A stretch of DNA of 31,594 bases from an uncultured bacterium (GTDB lineage Bacteria; Bipolaricaulota; Bipolaricaulia; UBA7950; UBA9294): the NCBI GenBank assembly GCA_903857865.1, contig CAIOGO010000005.1, positions 1 through 31,594 of the forward strand, in the 5' to 3' direction. The notes below the pieces were generated by a model that saw only the letters and a list, made by a program, of their open reading frames with translations, had not been told where the DNA came from and searched no databases. The position numbers were made by a program, and so were the translations under genes. Below are positions 7,671-16,653 of this stretch, piece after piece (within the stretch, counting starts at the first letter, position 1; the number at the start of each line of letters is the position of its first letter).

Positions 7671-8723
7671 CTACCCGAGGACCTCCTCGAAGACCCGGAG
7701 GAAGTTCGCGTAGCACACCTTGCCGATCTGCCGCTCCGACAAACCGACCTCACGGAAGAGAGGCACGAGCTTCACGTAGTCCGCAACGGAGTCAATGCCG
7801 TCGGGCGTCACATCGATCCCGTCAAGATCGCCTCCGAGCCCGACCGCGTCCTCGCCGCCGACCTTGACCGCGTGCACGACGTGCCGAGCCACCCAGTCGA
7901 GGCTCGGACGAGGGAGGGCGCGGCGGCGCGCCGCCGCCTCTTTGCCCTGCGCCGGGTCCGAGCTCGCGGCGGCCCACATTGCGGCCACCTGCGGATCGAG
8001 GAAGTGGGGCGCCAGGTTGATGCCCATCACTCCGCCGCAGTCCGCCACTTGGCGGATCATCGCGTCGGTCAGGTTTCGCGGATGCGGGCAGAGGGCACGG
8101 CAATTCGAGTGGCTGGCGATGAATGGGCGAGTGCTCGCCCTGCAGATGTCGGCGAAGGCTCGGTCCGAGAGGTGGGACACGTCGACCATCGTCGACAGGT
8201 CTTCCGCCAGGCCGAGCAGACGCTCGCCCTCCCGAGTGAGTGGCCGATCCGTCCCGAACGCCGTCCCGGAGAACTCGTTGTCCCTCCAAGCGAAGATGAC
8301 GCTGCGCACGCCACGTTCGACGTAGCGCCGCAGACCCTCGGCCTTCCCTTCGAGCGGATCCGCACCCTCGAGCGCGATGATCGCCGCCATCGGTCCGCCG
8401 GCCATGGCTCGGCGCAAGTCGGCGGCGCAGGTGCCGACCGCCATCCGCCCTCCTGAGCCGGCGGCCATCGCCCACACCGCGGAGACCATCGCTTCGCCGC
8501 GCTCCACGATGCGGTCGGGCGGCGTCTCCGGGTACACGGCGCAGGACGCGAAGACCTGGATTCTGACTCCCGCCTCGTCGAGCCCCGGAAGCGTGACATG
8601 CATGCGCGCTGCAGCCGCGGCGAAGTCCGCACCCTCGTCAACGACCTTCATCGGCGCGTCGCAGTGCGCATCGAAGAAGGGGACCCGCGCTCTCGTGGAG
8701 CCCTCTCTCTTTTCGCTGCTCAT
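7671..8723 (-). CDS. Membrane dipeptidase, peptidase family M19
   Basis: A 350-aa zinc dipeptidase of the amidohydrolase superfamily. The N-terminal ligand motif is F-F-D-A-H-C-D, the HxD pair normally written H-N-D. A D-V-S-H segment, S-H-S-N-C-R-A-L followed by R-N-L-T-D, and G-L-G-G-D-L-D-G-I-D complete the M19 signature. No signal peptide is seen, so it is probably cytoplasmic, cleaving dipeptides (some relatives accept D-residues at the C-terminal position). ATG 8723 overlaps the ridA stop as ATGA, which decides the start over an upstream frame extension. It is the last gene of the long - strand array. The HCD variant of the first motif is within known family variation. Confidence 0.9.
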   Translation of the reverse strand: MSSEKREGSTRARVPFFDAHCDAPMKVVDEGADFAAAAARMHVTLPGLDEAGVRIQVFASCAVYPETPPDRIVERGEAMVSAVWAMAAGSGGRMAVGTCAADLRRAMAGGPMAAIIALEGADPLEGKAEGLRRYVERGVRSVIFAWRDNEFSGTAFGTDRPLTREGERLLGLAEDLSTMVDVSHLSDRAFADICRASTRPFIASHSNCRALCPHPRNLTDAMIRQVADCGGVMGINLAPHFLDPQVAAMWAAASSDPAQGKEAAARRRALPRPSLDWVARHVVHAVKVGGEDAVGLGGDLDGIDVTPDGIDSVADYVKLVPLFREVGLSERQIGKVCYANFLRVFEEVLG

Positions 8724-9103
8724 CCGACGACGGCGAGCGCTTCGATCTCGAGCGGCGCGTCCAGAGGAAGGCGCGCGACCGCAACGCACGTTCGCGCGGG
8801 GAACGGCTCGGAGAAGAACTCGGCATAGACTCCGTTGACGGTCGCAAAGTGGGCCATGTCGGTCAGGTACACGGTGACCTTCACCACGTCGCTCATCGTC
8901 GCTCCGCCGGCCGTCAGGATAGCGCGCACGTTCTCCAGCGCCTGGCGCGCAGCTCGCGCGATGTCGTCACGGATCAGCTCCCCCGAAGGGGTAAGCGGCA
9001 GTTGTCCTGACGTGTAGACCAGTCCCCCGGCGCGGACGCCCTGCGAATAGGGTCCCAGAGCGCCGGGCGCTTCGGCCGTCGAGATCACGCGGCGGATCGT
9101 CAT
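8720..9103 (-). CDS. ridA: RidA family reactive intermediate/imine deaminase
   Basis: A 127-aa YjgF/YER057c/UK114 protein, the standard length for this trimeric family. Landmarks are G-P-Y-S-Q-G near residue 17, Y-T-S-G-Q-L-P, and the C-terminal catalytic segment [12 protein letters not shown] containing the conserved Arg, followed by an E-I-E-A-L-A strand. RidA hydrolyses 2-aminoacrylate and related enamines/imines released by PLP enzymes, so placement directly after kbl is sensible. ATG 9103 overlaps the kbl stop (ATGA), and its own stop overlaps the dipeptidase start in the same way. Confidence 0.94.
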   Translation of the reverse strand: MTIRRVISTAEAPGALGPYSQGVRAGGLVYTSGQLPLTPSGELIRDDIARAARQALENVRAILTAGGATMSDVVKVTVYLTDMAHFATVNGVYAEFFSEPFPARTCVAVARLPLDAPLEIEALAVVG

Positions 9104-10278
9104 CGGATCACCCCAAGGCGGCGCCCGACCTTCGCGAACCGGTCGATGGCAAAGTTCAAGTCCTCCCCGCTGTGAGCGGCGGACAGCATCACGCGAATCC
9201 GCGCTTTCCCGCGTGGTACCGTCGGGAATGCAATCGCTGTCGCGAACACGCCCTCGGCGAACAACGCTTTCGAGAAGTCCCACGCGGTGGACGCCTCGCC
9301 GAGCATCACCGGGGTGATCGGCGTCTCGCTCACGCCGATGTCGTACCCAAGGTCCTTGAGGGCGGATTTGAAGGCGCGCGCGTTGTCCCACAGCTTCCGC
9401 ACCGGCTCGTCCGATGCCTCCAAGATGCCGATCGCCGCGATGCACGCTGCGACGTCCGGCGGAGTTGCCGCCGACGAGAACAGAAACGGCCGCGCCCGCT
9501 GCCGCAGGTATTCCACAATCTTCGCGCTGCCCGCGATGTAGCCGCCCATGACGCCGAACGCCTTGGACATCGTCCCGCACTCAATGTCGACCCGCCCGTG
9601 GAGGTGGAAGTGATCCACGATGCCTCGCCCATTCCGGCCAAGCACGCCCTCGCCGTGCGCATCGTCGACCATGATCATGGCGCCATACTTCTCGGCGACG
9701 TCGGCGATCCCGGGAAGCGGAGCGAGGTCGCCGTCCATCGAGAAGACCCCGTCCGTGATGATGAGCTTCTTCGCGATGCCCTTGTTCTCCTCGAGGAACC
9801 TCGCCAGACCGTCGACGTCCCGGTGCGGGTAGATGGCGCGCTGCGCCTTGCTCAGCCGCACTCCGTCGATGATCGAGGCGTGGTTCAACTCGTCGGTGAA
9901 GAGGATGTCCTCTTTGTCCATGAGCAACGGAATGACGGCCAGGTTGGTGTTCAGCCCGGACTGCACCGAGAGTGCGGCCTCCGTGCCCTTGAACCGTGCG
10001 ATGCACTCCTCGAGCTCGACGTGCAGGCTCATCGTTCCCGCGATCGAACGCACGGCGCCCGGCCCGACGCCGAATTGGTCGATGGCGCGTTTCGCCGCCT
10101 CGCAGAGCCGCGGGTCGTTGGCAAATCCAAGGTAGTTGTTCGAGCACATGTTGAGAACGCGCTTGCCCTCGATCGTCACCCACGCCCCCACCGAACTCTC
10201 CACGGTGCGGATCGTGTTGTAGAGTCCCTTCTCGCGCAGATCGGCAAGGGCTTCATCAATGAACGCCAGCTTGTTCAT
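9100..10278 (-). CDS. kbl: Glycine C-acetyltransferase (2-amino-3-ketobutyrate CoA ligase)
   Basis: A 392-aa alpha-oxoamine synthase (fold-type I PLP enzyme) close in length to E. coli Kbl (398 aa). N-Y-L-G-F-A near the N-terminus, [17 protein letters not shown], the PLP-contacting D-D-A-H-G-E-G and the Schiff-base Lys239 in G-T-M-S-K-A-F-G are all present. It splits 2-amino-3-oxobutyrate plus CoA into glycine and acetyl-CoA, or runs in reverse. Relatives making 8-amino-7-oxononanoate (BioF) are similar, but the overall match reads as Kbl. No threonine dehydrogenase is nearby. ATG 10278 (preceded by GGGAGGGG) overlaps the upstream stop as ATGA. Confidence 0.93.
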   Translation of the reverse strand: MNKLAFIDEALADLREKGLYNTIRTVESSVGAWVTIEGKRVLNMCSNNYLGFANDPRLCEAAKRAIDQFGVGPGAVRSIAGTMSLHVELEECIARFKGTEAALSVQSGLNTNLAVIPLLMDKEDILFTDELNHASIIDGVRLSKAQRAIYPHRDVDGLARFLEENKGIAKKLIITDGVFSMDGDLAPLPGIADVAEKYGAMIMVDDAHGEGVLGRNGRGIVDHFHLHGRVDIECGTMSKAFGVMGGYIAGSAKIVEYLRQRARPFLFSSAATPPDVAACIAAIGILEASDEPVRKLWDNARAFKSALKDLGYDIGVSETPITPVMLGEASTAWDFSKALFAEGVFATAIAFPTVPRGKARIRVMLSAAHSGEDLNFAIDRFAKVGRRLGVIR

Positions 10279-10670
10279 CCCTCTCCCCTCTCGTTTCCCG
10301 CTCCAGAGACGCTCTCTGGCTTCGCTCCCCACAACTCATCGAACTGCTCGAAGGCGCGACGCAGGTGCGGGATCACGATGGAACCACCGACGATCAAGGC
10401 GACTCCCAGACTTTCGACAACTTCTGACCTCGTCGCGCCACACGCTTTCGCCTCGCGCAAGTGGTAGGTGATGCAGTCATCGCAACGCAGCACCGCCGAG
10501 GCGACCAATCCCTGCAGCTCTTTCTCTTTCCTGGGAAGGGCGCCGTCGGCGTAGACGTCTTGATCCAAGGCACAGAAGCGGCGAAGCGACAGATTCCCCT
10601 CGCCGAGAATCGCTCGGTTCCCGCACTCCCGCCGCTGCGCGAACTCCTGCAGCCCGTCTCGGTCCATCAT
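10275..10670 (-). CDS. Carboxymuconolactone decarboxylase/AhpD-like protein
   Basis: A 131-aa all-helical protein. The core [22 protein letters not shown] contains the AhpD-type C-x-x-C followed three residues later by His, the redox/proton-relay signature of CMD-family peroxidase-reductases. A following [12 protein letters not shown] helix is typical. The first ATG (10668-10670) follows GGACGGAGGG and is preferred. It starts 11 nt downstream of the Nudix stop, and its own stop overlaps kbl (ATGA). A disulfide-reductase or antioxidant role is the family expectation; the partner is unknown. Confidence 0.87.
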   Translation of the reverse strand: MMDRDGLQEFAQRRECGNRAILGEGNLSLRRFCALDQDVYADGALPRKEKELQGLVASAVLRCDDCITYHLREAKACGATRSEVVESLGVALIVGGSIVIPHLRRAFEQFDELWGAKPESVSGAGNERGEG

Positions 10671-10680
10671 CCCTCCGTCC

Positions 10681-11151
10681 CTACGCTGGCGACGGTTGTG
10701 CTCCTGCGCTCGCGCGCGACAGAGCGTCCTCGACGGCTTCCAGAACTCGCCTGCTCTCCGCGTGCGTGAGGATCTGCAGAGCCTCCGCCGGCACGAGCCA
10801 GCGGCCGTCCGTGTGTTCGCGCGAAAGCCGGATCGCATCCCCGCGAACTCTCGCAGCGAAGTAGGTTACGGTCTTCCGAAGCGCGCGGCCATCCCGCCGA
10901 ACCGGGTAGCGGCTTTCGACGGAGACCCCGCCGACGAGATCCACGTTGACGATGCCCGTTTCTTCGCAGATCTCACGCATCGCCGCCTCGAGCTCGCCCT
11001 CACCCTGCTCGATTCTCCCCTTGGCGAACCCCCAATGCCCTCCCTGCTCGTGCCGCAAGAGAAGGTACAGCCGGCGGCCGTCCTCTTCGCGGAAGAGGAC
11101 GGCACCGGCCGCTCGCTCTTCGCCGTCGGTGCTACGGGATGTCGACTTCAT
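10681..11151 (-). CDS. Nudix hydrolase, Ap4A/NTP pyrophosphatase type
   Basis: A 156-aa Nudix protein. The Nudix box is complete: G-(5)-E-(7)-R-E-x-x-E-E-x-G, read as G-R-I-E-Q-G-E-G-E-L-E-A then A-M-R-E-I-C-E-E-T-G-I. The N-terminal S-A/A-G-A-V-L-F and H-W-G-F-A-K-G strands resemble bacterial diadenosine tetraphosphate hydrolases. It cleaves nucleoside diphosphate linkages with Mg2+. The gene overlaps the rpoB 3' end by 20 bp using ATG 11151 (26 bp with GTG 11157), so it is probably translated by coupling from rpoB. Substrate is inferred, not shown. Confidence 0.9.
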   Translation of the reverse strand: MKSTSRSTDGEERAAGAVLFREEDGRRLYLLLRHEQGGHWGFAKGRIEQGEGELEAAMREICEETGIVNVDLVGGVSVESRYPVRRDGRALRKTVTYFAARVRGDAIRLSREHTDGRWLVPAEALQILTHAESRRVLEAVEDALSRASAGAQPSPA

Positions 11152-14100
11152 GCCCACTTCGATCGTAGACCCGCGGATACAAACCCAGACTTCGCAGCTC
11201 TCGGAGAAGAACCTTGAACGACTCCGGCAGCCCCGGCTTCGGGAACTCCTCGCCCTTGAGAATCGCCTTGTACAGCTGGATGCGGCCCCGGGTGTCGTCC
11301 GACTTCAGGGTCAGCATCTCCTGCAACAGCGCGGACGCTCCGTACGCCTCCAGAGCCCACACTTCCATCTCTCCGAGTCGTTGCCCGCCGAACTGTGCCT
11401 TGCCGCCAAGCGGCTGCTGCGTGATGAGAGCGTACGGACCTGTGGATCGCGCGTGGATCTTCTCGTCCGCGATGTGCTCGAGCTTCAGGATGAACATGTA
11501 GCCCACCGTGATCGGACGGGCAAACGGCTGCCCGGTCCGCCCGTCGCGAAGCGTCACCTTGCCGTCGAGGTCATCCCCGTCGGCGAGTCCGGCCTTCACT
11601 CGCTCCTTGTGCAGTGCCTCGAGGATCTCGTCCTCGTGTGCCCCGTCGAAGATGGGGCTCGCAACGACCTCGCCGCGAAGGTGGGCCAGCCAGCCAAGAT
11701 TCGCCTCGAAGATCTGCCCAAGGTTCATTCGCGACGGCACGCCCATCGGATTGAGCACTAGATCCACCGGCGTTCCGTCCGGAAGGAACGGCATCTCGGC
11801 CATCGGCCGCACCGTCGAGATGACGCCCTTGTTCCCGTGGCGTCCGGCCAGCTTGTCGCCGATGGATACGGTCTTCCGCTGCGCGACGAAGACCTTCACC
11901 AGCTCGTTCACGCCGGCGTCCAGTTCATCGCCCTTGTCGCGCGAGAACTTCTTTACCTTGATCACCTTGGCCGTGCCGGAGACCGGACGCATGCGGAGCG
12001 ATGTGTTCTTCACGTTCCGCGCCCGCTCGCCGAAGATCGAGCGGAAGATCTTCTCTTCCGGCGTCGGCTCGGACTCGCCGCGCGGCGTGATCTTGCCGAC
12101 GAGAATGTCCCCCGTCCGGACGACAGTTCCCTCACGAACGATGCCATCCTCGTCGAGGTTCTTCAGGTCTTCTTTCGAGATGTTCGGAATGTCAGAGGTG
12201 ATCTCTTCCGGCCCAAGCTTCGTCTCTTCAGCCTTGACCTCGAATTCCTCGATATGAATCGAATCGAGCAGATTCTCGCGCACTAGGCGATCGCTGACGA
12301 CGATCGCGTCTTCGTAGTTGTAGCCCTCGAAGGGCATGATCGCCACGAGAAGGTTCCGCCCCAGGGCGAGCTCCCCCAGGTCGCTCGATGGGCCGTCGGC
12401 CAATAGATCCCCAACCTTGACCTCATCGCCCTCCGCGACCACCGGCCGCTGGTGAAGGATCGTGTCCTGGTTCGAGCGCTCGAAGCAGACGAGCGGGTAC
12501 ACCCGCCGTTTCTTTCCCTTCTTCACCACGATCTGGCTCGCATCGACCTCGACGACCACGCCGTCTTCCTCCGCGAGCAGGAGCATTCCGGAATCCATCG
12601 CCGCCTGTCGCTCGAGTCCCGTGCCGACAAGCGGCGCCTCGGCGCGAACGAGCGGCACGGCCTGTCGCTGCATGTTGGCTCCCATGAGCGCGCGGTTCGA
12701 GTCGTCGTGTTCGAGGAACGGAATGAGCGCAGACGAGATGCCGACGAGGGCGCGCGGAGAGATGCCGATGTAGTTCACCTGTCCTGGCGGCACCAACCGA
12801 ACGTCCTCTCGGCCCGTCCGAACCTCGACGCGCTCACCGAGAAGGCGGCCGTTCGCCCCCACGGGCGACGTCGCGGGCGCAATCATCAGGCGCTCTTCGT
12901 CGTCCGCCATCAGGTAGTCGATCTGGTCCGTCACTTTGCCCTTGACGACCTTCCTGTACGGAGAGACGAGGAAGCCGTACTCATTGACGCTCGCGTAGCA
13001 CGCGAGCGACGTGATGAGCCCGATGTTCTGTCCCTCTGGCGTCTCGATCGGGCAGATTCGCGCGTAGTGCGATGAGTGCACGTCGCGCACTTCGATCTTC
13101 GCCCTCCGCTTCGTGAGTCCCCCGCCTAGCGCGTTCAGCCTCCGCTTGTGGGTGAGTTCGGTCAGCGGGTTCGTCTGCTCCAGGAATTGCGAGAACCTTC
13201 CGGTGTAGAAGAGCTGGTTGATCGAGCCCTGCACGGTCCGCGTCGAGATGAGGCGCCGGATCGTGTCTTTCTCTTCCAGCGCGTACTTCGACAGCTTGTC
13301 GCGCGCGATGCGCGCCATGCGCACAAGTCCCGTCCTCAAGGCGTTCTCCGCCAGTTCTCCAGGCAACCGGACGCGCTTGTTGGCCAGGTGATCCTTCTCA
13401 TCCAGGAGCTCAGGATGAGACGGCACCTCGATCAGGACCTTGAGCGTCCGCACGATGTCGGCAAGGTAGAGGACCGGCTGCTTGAGCTGCATGTTGAGCT
13501 TTCGGTTCACCTTGAATCGCCCGACCTGAGAGAGGTGGTAGCTCGTGGGATGGAAGTATAGGTTCTCGATGTACTCGCCCATCTGCGCCGGCGACGATCG
13601 ATCGGATGGACGCAGCTTCCGGTACACACTCCGAAGAGCCTCTTCCTGACTCGTCGTCTGGTCCTCTTCCAGAGCCCGCTGGATGTAGCGGTGAACGAGA
13701 TGCACCGATCCGACTTTCGCCTTCTCGAGCACTCCGAGGCTCGCCTTCTGCAGGGTTTCCCCCGCAAGCAGGATCGGCTCGTCGTCACGGCCGAGAATAT
13801 CCACGGCCACGCGATAGCCAAGGTAGGGCTCCAGGTTCTCGACCGACACCGGGTGCACGGGGAAGGAGAAGCAGCGGCCGATTCGTGCATCGTCGAGCCC
13901 TAGAGCCTTCAGAAGGACTGTCGCGACGACCTTGCCTTTGCGGTCCAGGTTCGCCTTTAGGGTGCCGCGCTTCGTGTCGAGGACGATCTCCAGCCAAGCG
14001 CCCAGCTCGGGAAGGATGTGGCCCTTGTACTGGTTCGCATCCTCCTGCGTGAAGTAGACGCCCGGAGCCCTCGTGAGTTCATTGACCAACGCATTCTCGG

Positions 14101-14464
14101 ACCCGTTGATGATGAACGTCCCACGATTCGTCATCATCGGGAAGTCCCCGATGTAGAGTTCGGTCTCCTGAAGAAGCTTGCCCTCCTGGAAAAGACGCAC
14201 AGCGACCCGGAGCGGGCGGGAGTACGTGAGATCCTTGTCCTTGCACTCTGCTTCGGTGTTCCGCGGGTCGCCCAAGTACGGCTCGACGAACTCCATGACC
14301 AGCCCGTCTTTCCCGTGTCCCTCAATCGGAGTTACGTCGGCAAACGCCCGCGTGATCCCCTTCTCGACAAACTCGCTGAACGACCGTCGCACATCAGCCA
14401 GGAGATACGGCGGGGAAAGGATCTCTTGAATCCGTCCGTAGGATCTTCGCTCTCGGTACTCCAT
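11132..14464 (-). CDS. rpoB: DNA-directed RNA polymerase subunit beta
   Basis: A 1110-aa beta subunit, in the short class that lacks the large lineage-specific insertions of E. coli. The rifampicin pocket reads F-S-Q-F-L-E-Q-T-N-P-L-T-E-L-T-H-K-R-R-L-N-A-L-G, followed by V-R-D-V-H and C-P-I-E-T-P-E-G-Q-N-I-G-L. Aligned to E. coli it has Glu429 for Asp516, Thr435 for Ser522, His439 for His526 and Asn444 for Ser531. One residue is missing after A-L-G, where E. coli has G-P-G-G. The C-terminus has the usual G-G-K-A-Q-F-G-G-Q-R-L-G-E-M-E-V-W-A-L and a final F-K-V-L-L-R-E-L segment. The start follows GGGGAG. rpoC, normally next, is absent; a Nudix gene follows instead. Confidence 0.98.
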   Translation of the reverse strand: MEYRERRSYGRIQEILSPPYLLADVRRSFSEFVEKGITRAFADVTPIEGHGKDGLVMEFVEPYLGDPRNTEAECKDKDLTYSRPLRVAVRLFQEGKLLQETELYIGDFPMMTNRGTFIINGSENALVNELTRAPGVYFTQEDANQYKGHILPELGAWLEIVLDTKRGTLKANLDRKGKVVATVLLKALGLDDARIGRCFSFPVHPVSVENLEPYLGYRVAVDILGRDDEPILLAGETLQKASLGVLEKAKVGSVHLVHRYIQRALEEDQTTSQEEALRSVYRKLRPSDRSSPAQMGEYIENLYFHPTSYHLSQVGRFKVNRKLNMQLKQPVLYLADIVRTLKVLIEVPSHPELLDEKDHLANKRVRLPGELAENALRTGLVRMARIARDKLSKYALEEKDTIRRLISTRTVQGSINQLFYTGRFSQFLEQTNPLTELTHKRRLNALGGGLTKRRAKIEVRDVHSSHYARICPIETPEGQNIGLITSLACYASVNEYGFLVSPYRKVVKGKVTDQIDYLMADDEERLMIAPATSPVGANGRLLGERVEVRTGREDVRLVPPGQVNYIGISPRALVGISSALIPFLEHDDSNRALMGANMQRQAVPLVRAEAPLVGTGLERQAAMDSGMLLLAEEDGVVVEVDASQIVVKKGKKRRVYPLVCFERSNQDTILHQRPVVAEGDEVKVGDLLADGPSSDLGELALGRNLLVAIMPFEGYNYEDAIVVSDRLVRENLLDSIHIEEFEVKAEETKLGPEEITSDIPNISKEDLKNLDEDGIVREGTVVRTGDILVGKITPRGESEPTPEEKIFRSIFGERARNVKNTSLRMRPVSGTAKVIKVKKFSRDKGDELDAGVNELVKVFVAQRKTVSIGDKLAGRHGNKGVISTVRPMAEMPFLPDGTPVDLVLNPMGVPSRMNLGQIFEANLGWLAHLRGEVVASPIFDGAHEDEILEALHKERVKAGLADGDDLDGKVTLRDGRTGQPFARPITVGYMFILKLEHIADEKIHARSTGPYALITQQPLGGKAQFGGQRLGEMEVWALEAYGASALLQEMLTLKSDDTRGRIQLYKAILKGEEFPKPGLPESFKVLLRELRSLGLYPRVYDRSGHEVDIP

Positions 14465-14485
14465 CTTCTCCCCTTGCGCAAAGAA

Positions 14486-14523
14486 CGCCCTGCCCTAAGG
14501 CGACGAGCACCTTAAGGCAGGCG
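14486..14523 (-). terminator. Attenuator-like hairpin between rplL and rpoB
   Basis: On the - strand CGCCTGCCTTAAGG pairs with CCTTAGGGCAGGGCG across an 11-nt loop, a stem of about 14 bp with one bulge, followed by TTCTTTG. It sits about 22 nt before the rpoB start. Its strength and place match the partial terminator/processing site known between rplL and rpoB in E. coli, which lowers rpoB expression relative to L7/L12. The function here is inferred. Confidence 0.7.
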
Positions 14524-14556
14524 TTATCAGGAACCGACTCGTTCCGGCGTGCAGGC

Positions 14557-14937
14557 CTACTCCAGCTCGATCTCGGCCCCCGCCGCCTCCAACTTCTCCT
14601 TGATGCTCGCCGCTTCATCCGGACTGACGTTTTCCTTGATCACCGCCGGGACCTTGTCGGCAAGCTCCTTGGCCTCCTTGAGACCCAGGCCCGTGATCTC
14701 CTTGATCTCCTTGATGACCTGGATCTTCTTCTGGCCGGCGCTCTTCATGATGACCTTGTACGCCTCCACCGCTGGCTTCCCGCCCGCTTCGCCGCCACCC
14801 GCGGGGCCTGCGGCGACTGCCATGGGGGCCACCATCGCTGCCGAGACTCCGAACCGCTCCTCGATCATCTCGACCAGCTCGGCCAGATCCTTGACCGACA
14901 TCTCCTCAATCTGCTGGAGGATGTCTACGTTCGCCAT
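14557..14937 (-). CDS. rplL: 50S ribosomal protein L7/L12
   Basis: A 126-aa stalk protein. The N-terminal dimerisation helices ([10 protein letters not shown]) lead to an Ala/Gly-rich hinge (near residues 38-54) and then the C-terminal factor-binding domain with [20 protein letters not shown]. It recruits translation GTPases such as the EF-Tu encoded upstream. It begins 3 nt after the rplJ stop, and the attenuator-like hairpin lies between it and rpoB. Confidence 0.97.
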   Translation of the reverse strand: MANVDILQQIEEMSVKDLAELVEMIEERFGVSAAMVAPMAVAAGPAGGGEAGGKPAVEAYKVIMKSAGQKKIQVIKEIKEITGLGLKEAKELADKVPAVIKENVSPDEAASIKEKLEAAGAEIELE

Positions 14938-14940
14938 CGC

Positions 14941-15477
14941 TTATGCCTCCTCTTTCCCATCTGCGCGTTGCTCTTTCACTTCGTTCAGGACCACCGCAAG
15001 TTGTCGGATCTTCGCCTCCAGCACCACGGCGAGGGATCGCATCGGGCTGGCAAGGAGCATCGCCAGTTTCGCCAACAGCTCCTGGCGGGAAGGTAGCGTC
15101 GCATACTTCGCGACCTCGCTTTCCTTCACGACGGCTCCCTCGAACACGCCGCCCTTCAGGGTGTACTTCGGCGCATAGGTCTTCCGACACTCCTCGCTGA
15201 GCTTGAAAGCCAGCGCTGGGTCGTCGTACCCGATGGCCACCCCAATGGGGCCGGAGAACAGCTCCGAGAGGCCTTCGATCCCTGCCTCCTTCGCCGCAAT
15301 CCGCGCCAGCGTGTCCTTGACAACACGGTAATCCAATCCCTGTTTGCTAAACTTCTCGCGAAGCTCAACCATTTCGTTCGCCGTGAGTCCACGGTAGTCG
15401 GCCAAAACCAGTGAGGCCGCCTTTGCGAACTTCTCCGTCAGGCGAGCGACTTCCTCGGTCTTTGCTTGGGTCGGCAT
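14941..15477 (-). CDS. rplJ: 50S ribosomal protein L10
   Basis: A 178-aa protein forming the base of the L7/L12 stalk. V-L-A-D-Y-R-G-L-T near residue 24 and the central R-V-V-K-D-T-L-A-R-I and G-P-I-G-V-A-I-G segments are typical. The C-terminal helix that carries L7/L12 dimers is present and ends in a charged tail. It lies 9 nt after rplA with a good ribosome site (AGGAGGGCGAG) before the ATG. No extended L10-binding leader fits in the short gap, so autogenous control, if present, must act elsewhere. Confidence 0.97.
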   Translation of the reverse strand: MPTQAKTEEVARLTEKFAKAASLVLADYRGLTANEMVELREKFSKQGLDYRVVKDTLARIAAKEAGIEGLSELFSGPIGVAIGYDDPALAFKLSEECRKTYAPKYTLKGGVFEGAVVKESEVAKYATLPSRQELLAKLAMLLASPMRSLAVVLEAKIRQLAVVLNEVKEQRADGKEEA

Positions 15478-15486
15478 CTCGCCCTC

Positions 15487-16194
15487 CTAGGTTTCAGCTT
15501 CCGCAATCGCGGTCACTTCGTTCAGATCGAGCGGACTCCCGGGCCCCATCGTGGACGCGATGCTCACCTTTCGGATGTAGCGTCCCTTGACGCCCTCCTC
15601 AGGCTTCTTCTCGGCCACACTGCGAATGAGCGTACGCAGGTTTTCCCTCAGCGCCACCTCGTCGAACGAGGCTCGTCCGAACACGCTGTGCACGACACCC
15701 TGACGGTCCGTGCGGAACTCGACCATGCCCTTCTTCAGCTCACCGATCACGTGACCGATGTCCTTCGTGACCGTTCCCGTCTTCGGACTCGGCATCAGAC
15801 CCCGTGGACCGAGGACCTTTCCGAGCTTCCCGACCACAGGCATCATATCGGGCGTCGCGACAACCTTGTCGAACTCGAACCAGCCTTCCTGGATCTTCTT
15901 CGCAAGGTCTTCACCGCCGATGTAGTCAGCCCCCGCCCGCTCCGCGTCCGCGATGCTCTCTCCCTTGGCGAACGCAAGAACGCGGACGCTCTTGCCGGTC
16001 CCGTGCGGGAGACTGCACATTCCGCGCACGTTGACCTGGCTCGCCTTGATTCCCAGCACGAAAGACACCTCGGCGGTCTCGTCGAACTTGGCCGTCGCGG
16101 CCTGCTTCAGCCTTGCGACCGCATCGTCGATGCCGTACGCAACGTTCGGGAGAACGAGCTCTGCAACTCCAACATAGCGCTTGCTTCGTTTCAC
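15487..16194 (-). CDS. rplA: 50S ribosomal protein L1
   Basis: A 235-aa L1-stalk protein. Family landmarks include the N-terminal K-R-S-K-R-Y near the start, [24 protein letters not shown], and the central [28 protein letters not shown]. In many bacteria L1 also represses its own L11-L1 operon. Its ATG overlaps the rplK stop by 4 bp (ATGA), giving coupling. The sequence 'R-G-M-C-S-L' replaces the more usual 'R-G-x-V-x-L'. Confidence 0.97.
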   Translation of the reverse strand: MKRSKRYVGVAELVLPNVAYGIDDAVARLKQAATAKFDETAEVSFVLGIKASQVNVRGMCSLPHGTGKSVRVLAFAKGESIADAERAGADYIGGEDLAKKIQEGWFEFDKVVATPDMMPVVGKLGKVLGPRGLMPSPKTGTVTKDIGHVIGELKKGMVEFRTDRQGVVHSVFGRASFDEVALRENLRTLIRSVAEKKPEEGVKGRYIRKVSIASTMGPGSPLDLNEVTAIAEAET

Positions 16195-16622
16195 CCGTCC
16201 ACCACCTCGACTCCCATGTTCCGAGCGGTGCCCTCGATGATCTTCATCGCGGACTCGAGCTTGTAGGTGTTGAGATCGGGGAGCTTCCGCTCAGCGATTC
16301 GTCGCACCTGCTCGCGCGAGATCCGGGCCACCTTGTTCCGATTCGGCTCCGCCGACCCCGTCTTGATGCCTGCCGCCATCTTGATCAGTTCCGCGGCCGG
16401 CGGCTGCTTGAGCACGAACTCGAACTTGCTCCCGAGATACACGGAAATAACGACCGGGATGATGATCCCGGGCGTCTCGTGTTTCGTGGCATCGTTGAAT
16501 TTCCTGCAGAAATCCATGATGTTGAGCTTGTGCTCGCCGAGTGCGGGTCCGACCGGAGGCGCAGGCGTCGCCTGGCCAGCCGGGATCTGCAATGTGATCT
16601 TGGCTATAGCTGTTCTCGCCAT
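16191..16622 (-). CDS. rplK: 50S ribosomal protein L11
   Basis: A 143-aa protein of the GTPase-associated centre. The proline-rich N-terminus ([17 protein letters not shown]) and [10 protein letters not shown] are diagnostic. The C-terminal 23S rRNA-binding domain ends M-G-V-E-V-V-D-G. It lies 31 nt downstream of nusG with AGGAGG before the ATG, and its stop overlaps rplA. Confidence 0.98.
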   Translation of the reverse strand: MARTAIAKITLQIPAGQATPAPPVGPALGEHKLNIMDFCRKFNDATKHETPGIIIPVVISVYLGSKFEFVLKQPPAAELIKMAAGIKTGSAEPNRNKVARISREQVRRIAERKLPDLNTYKLESAMKIIEGTARNMGVEVVDG

Positions 16623-16653
16623 CTGACCTCCTCCCCTTCCTTTCTGCTCTAGA

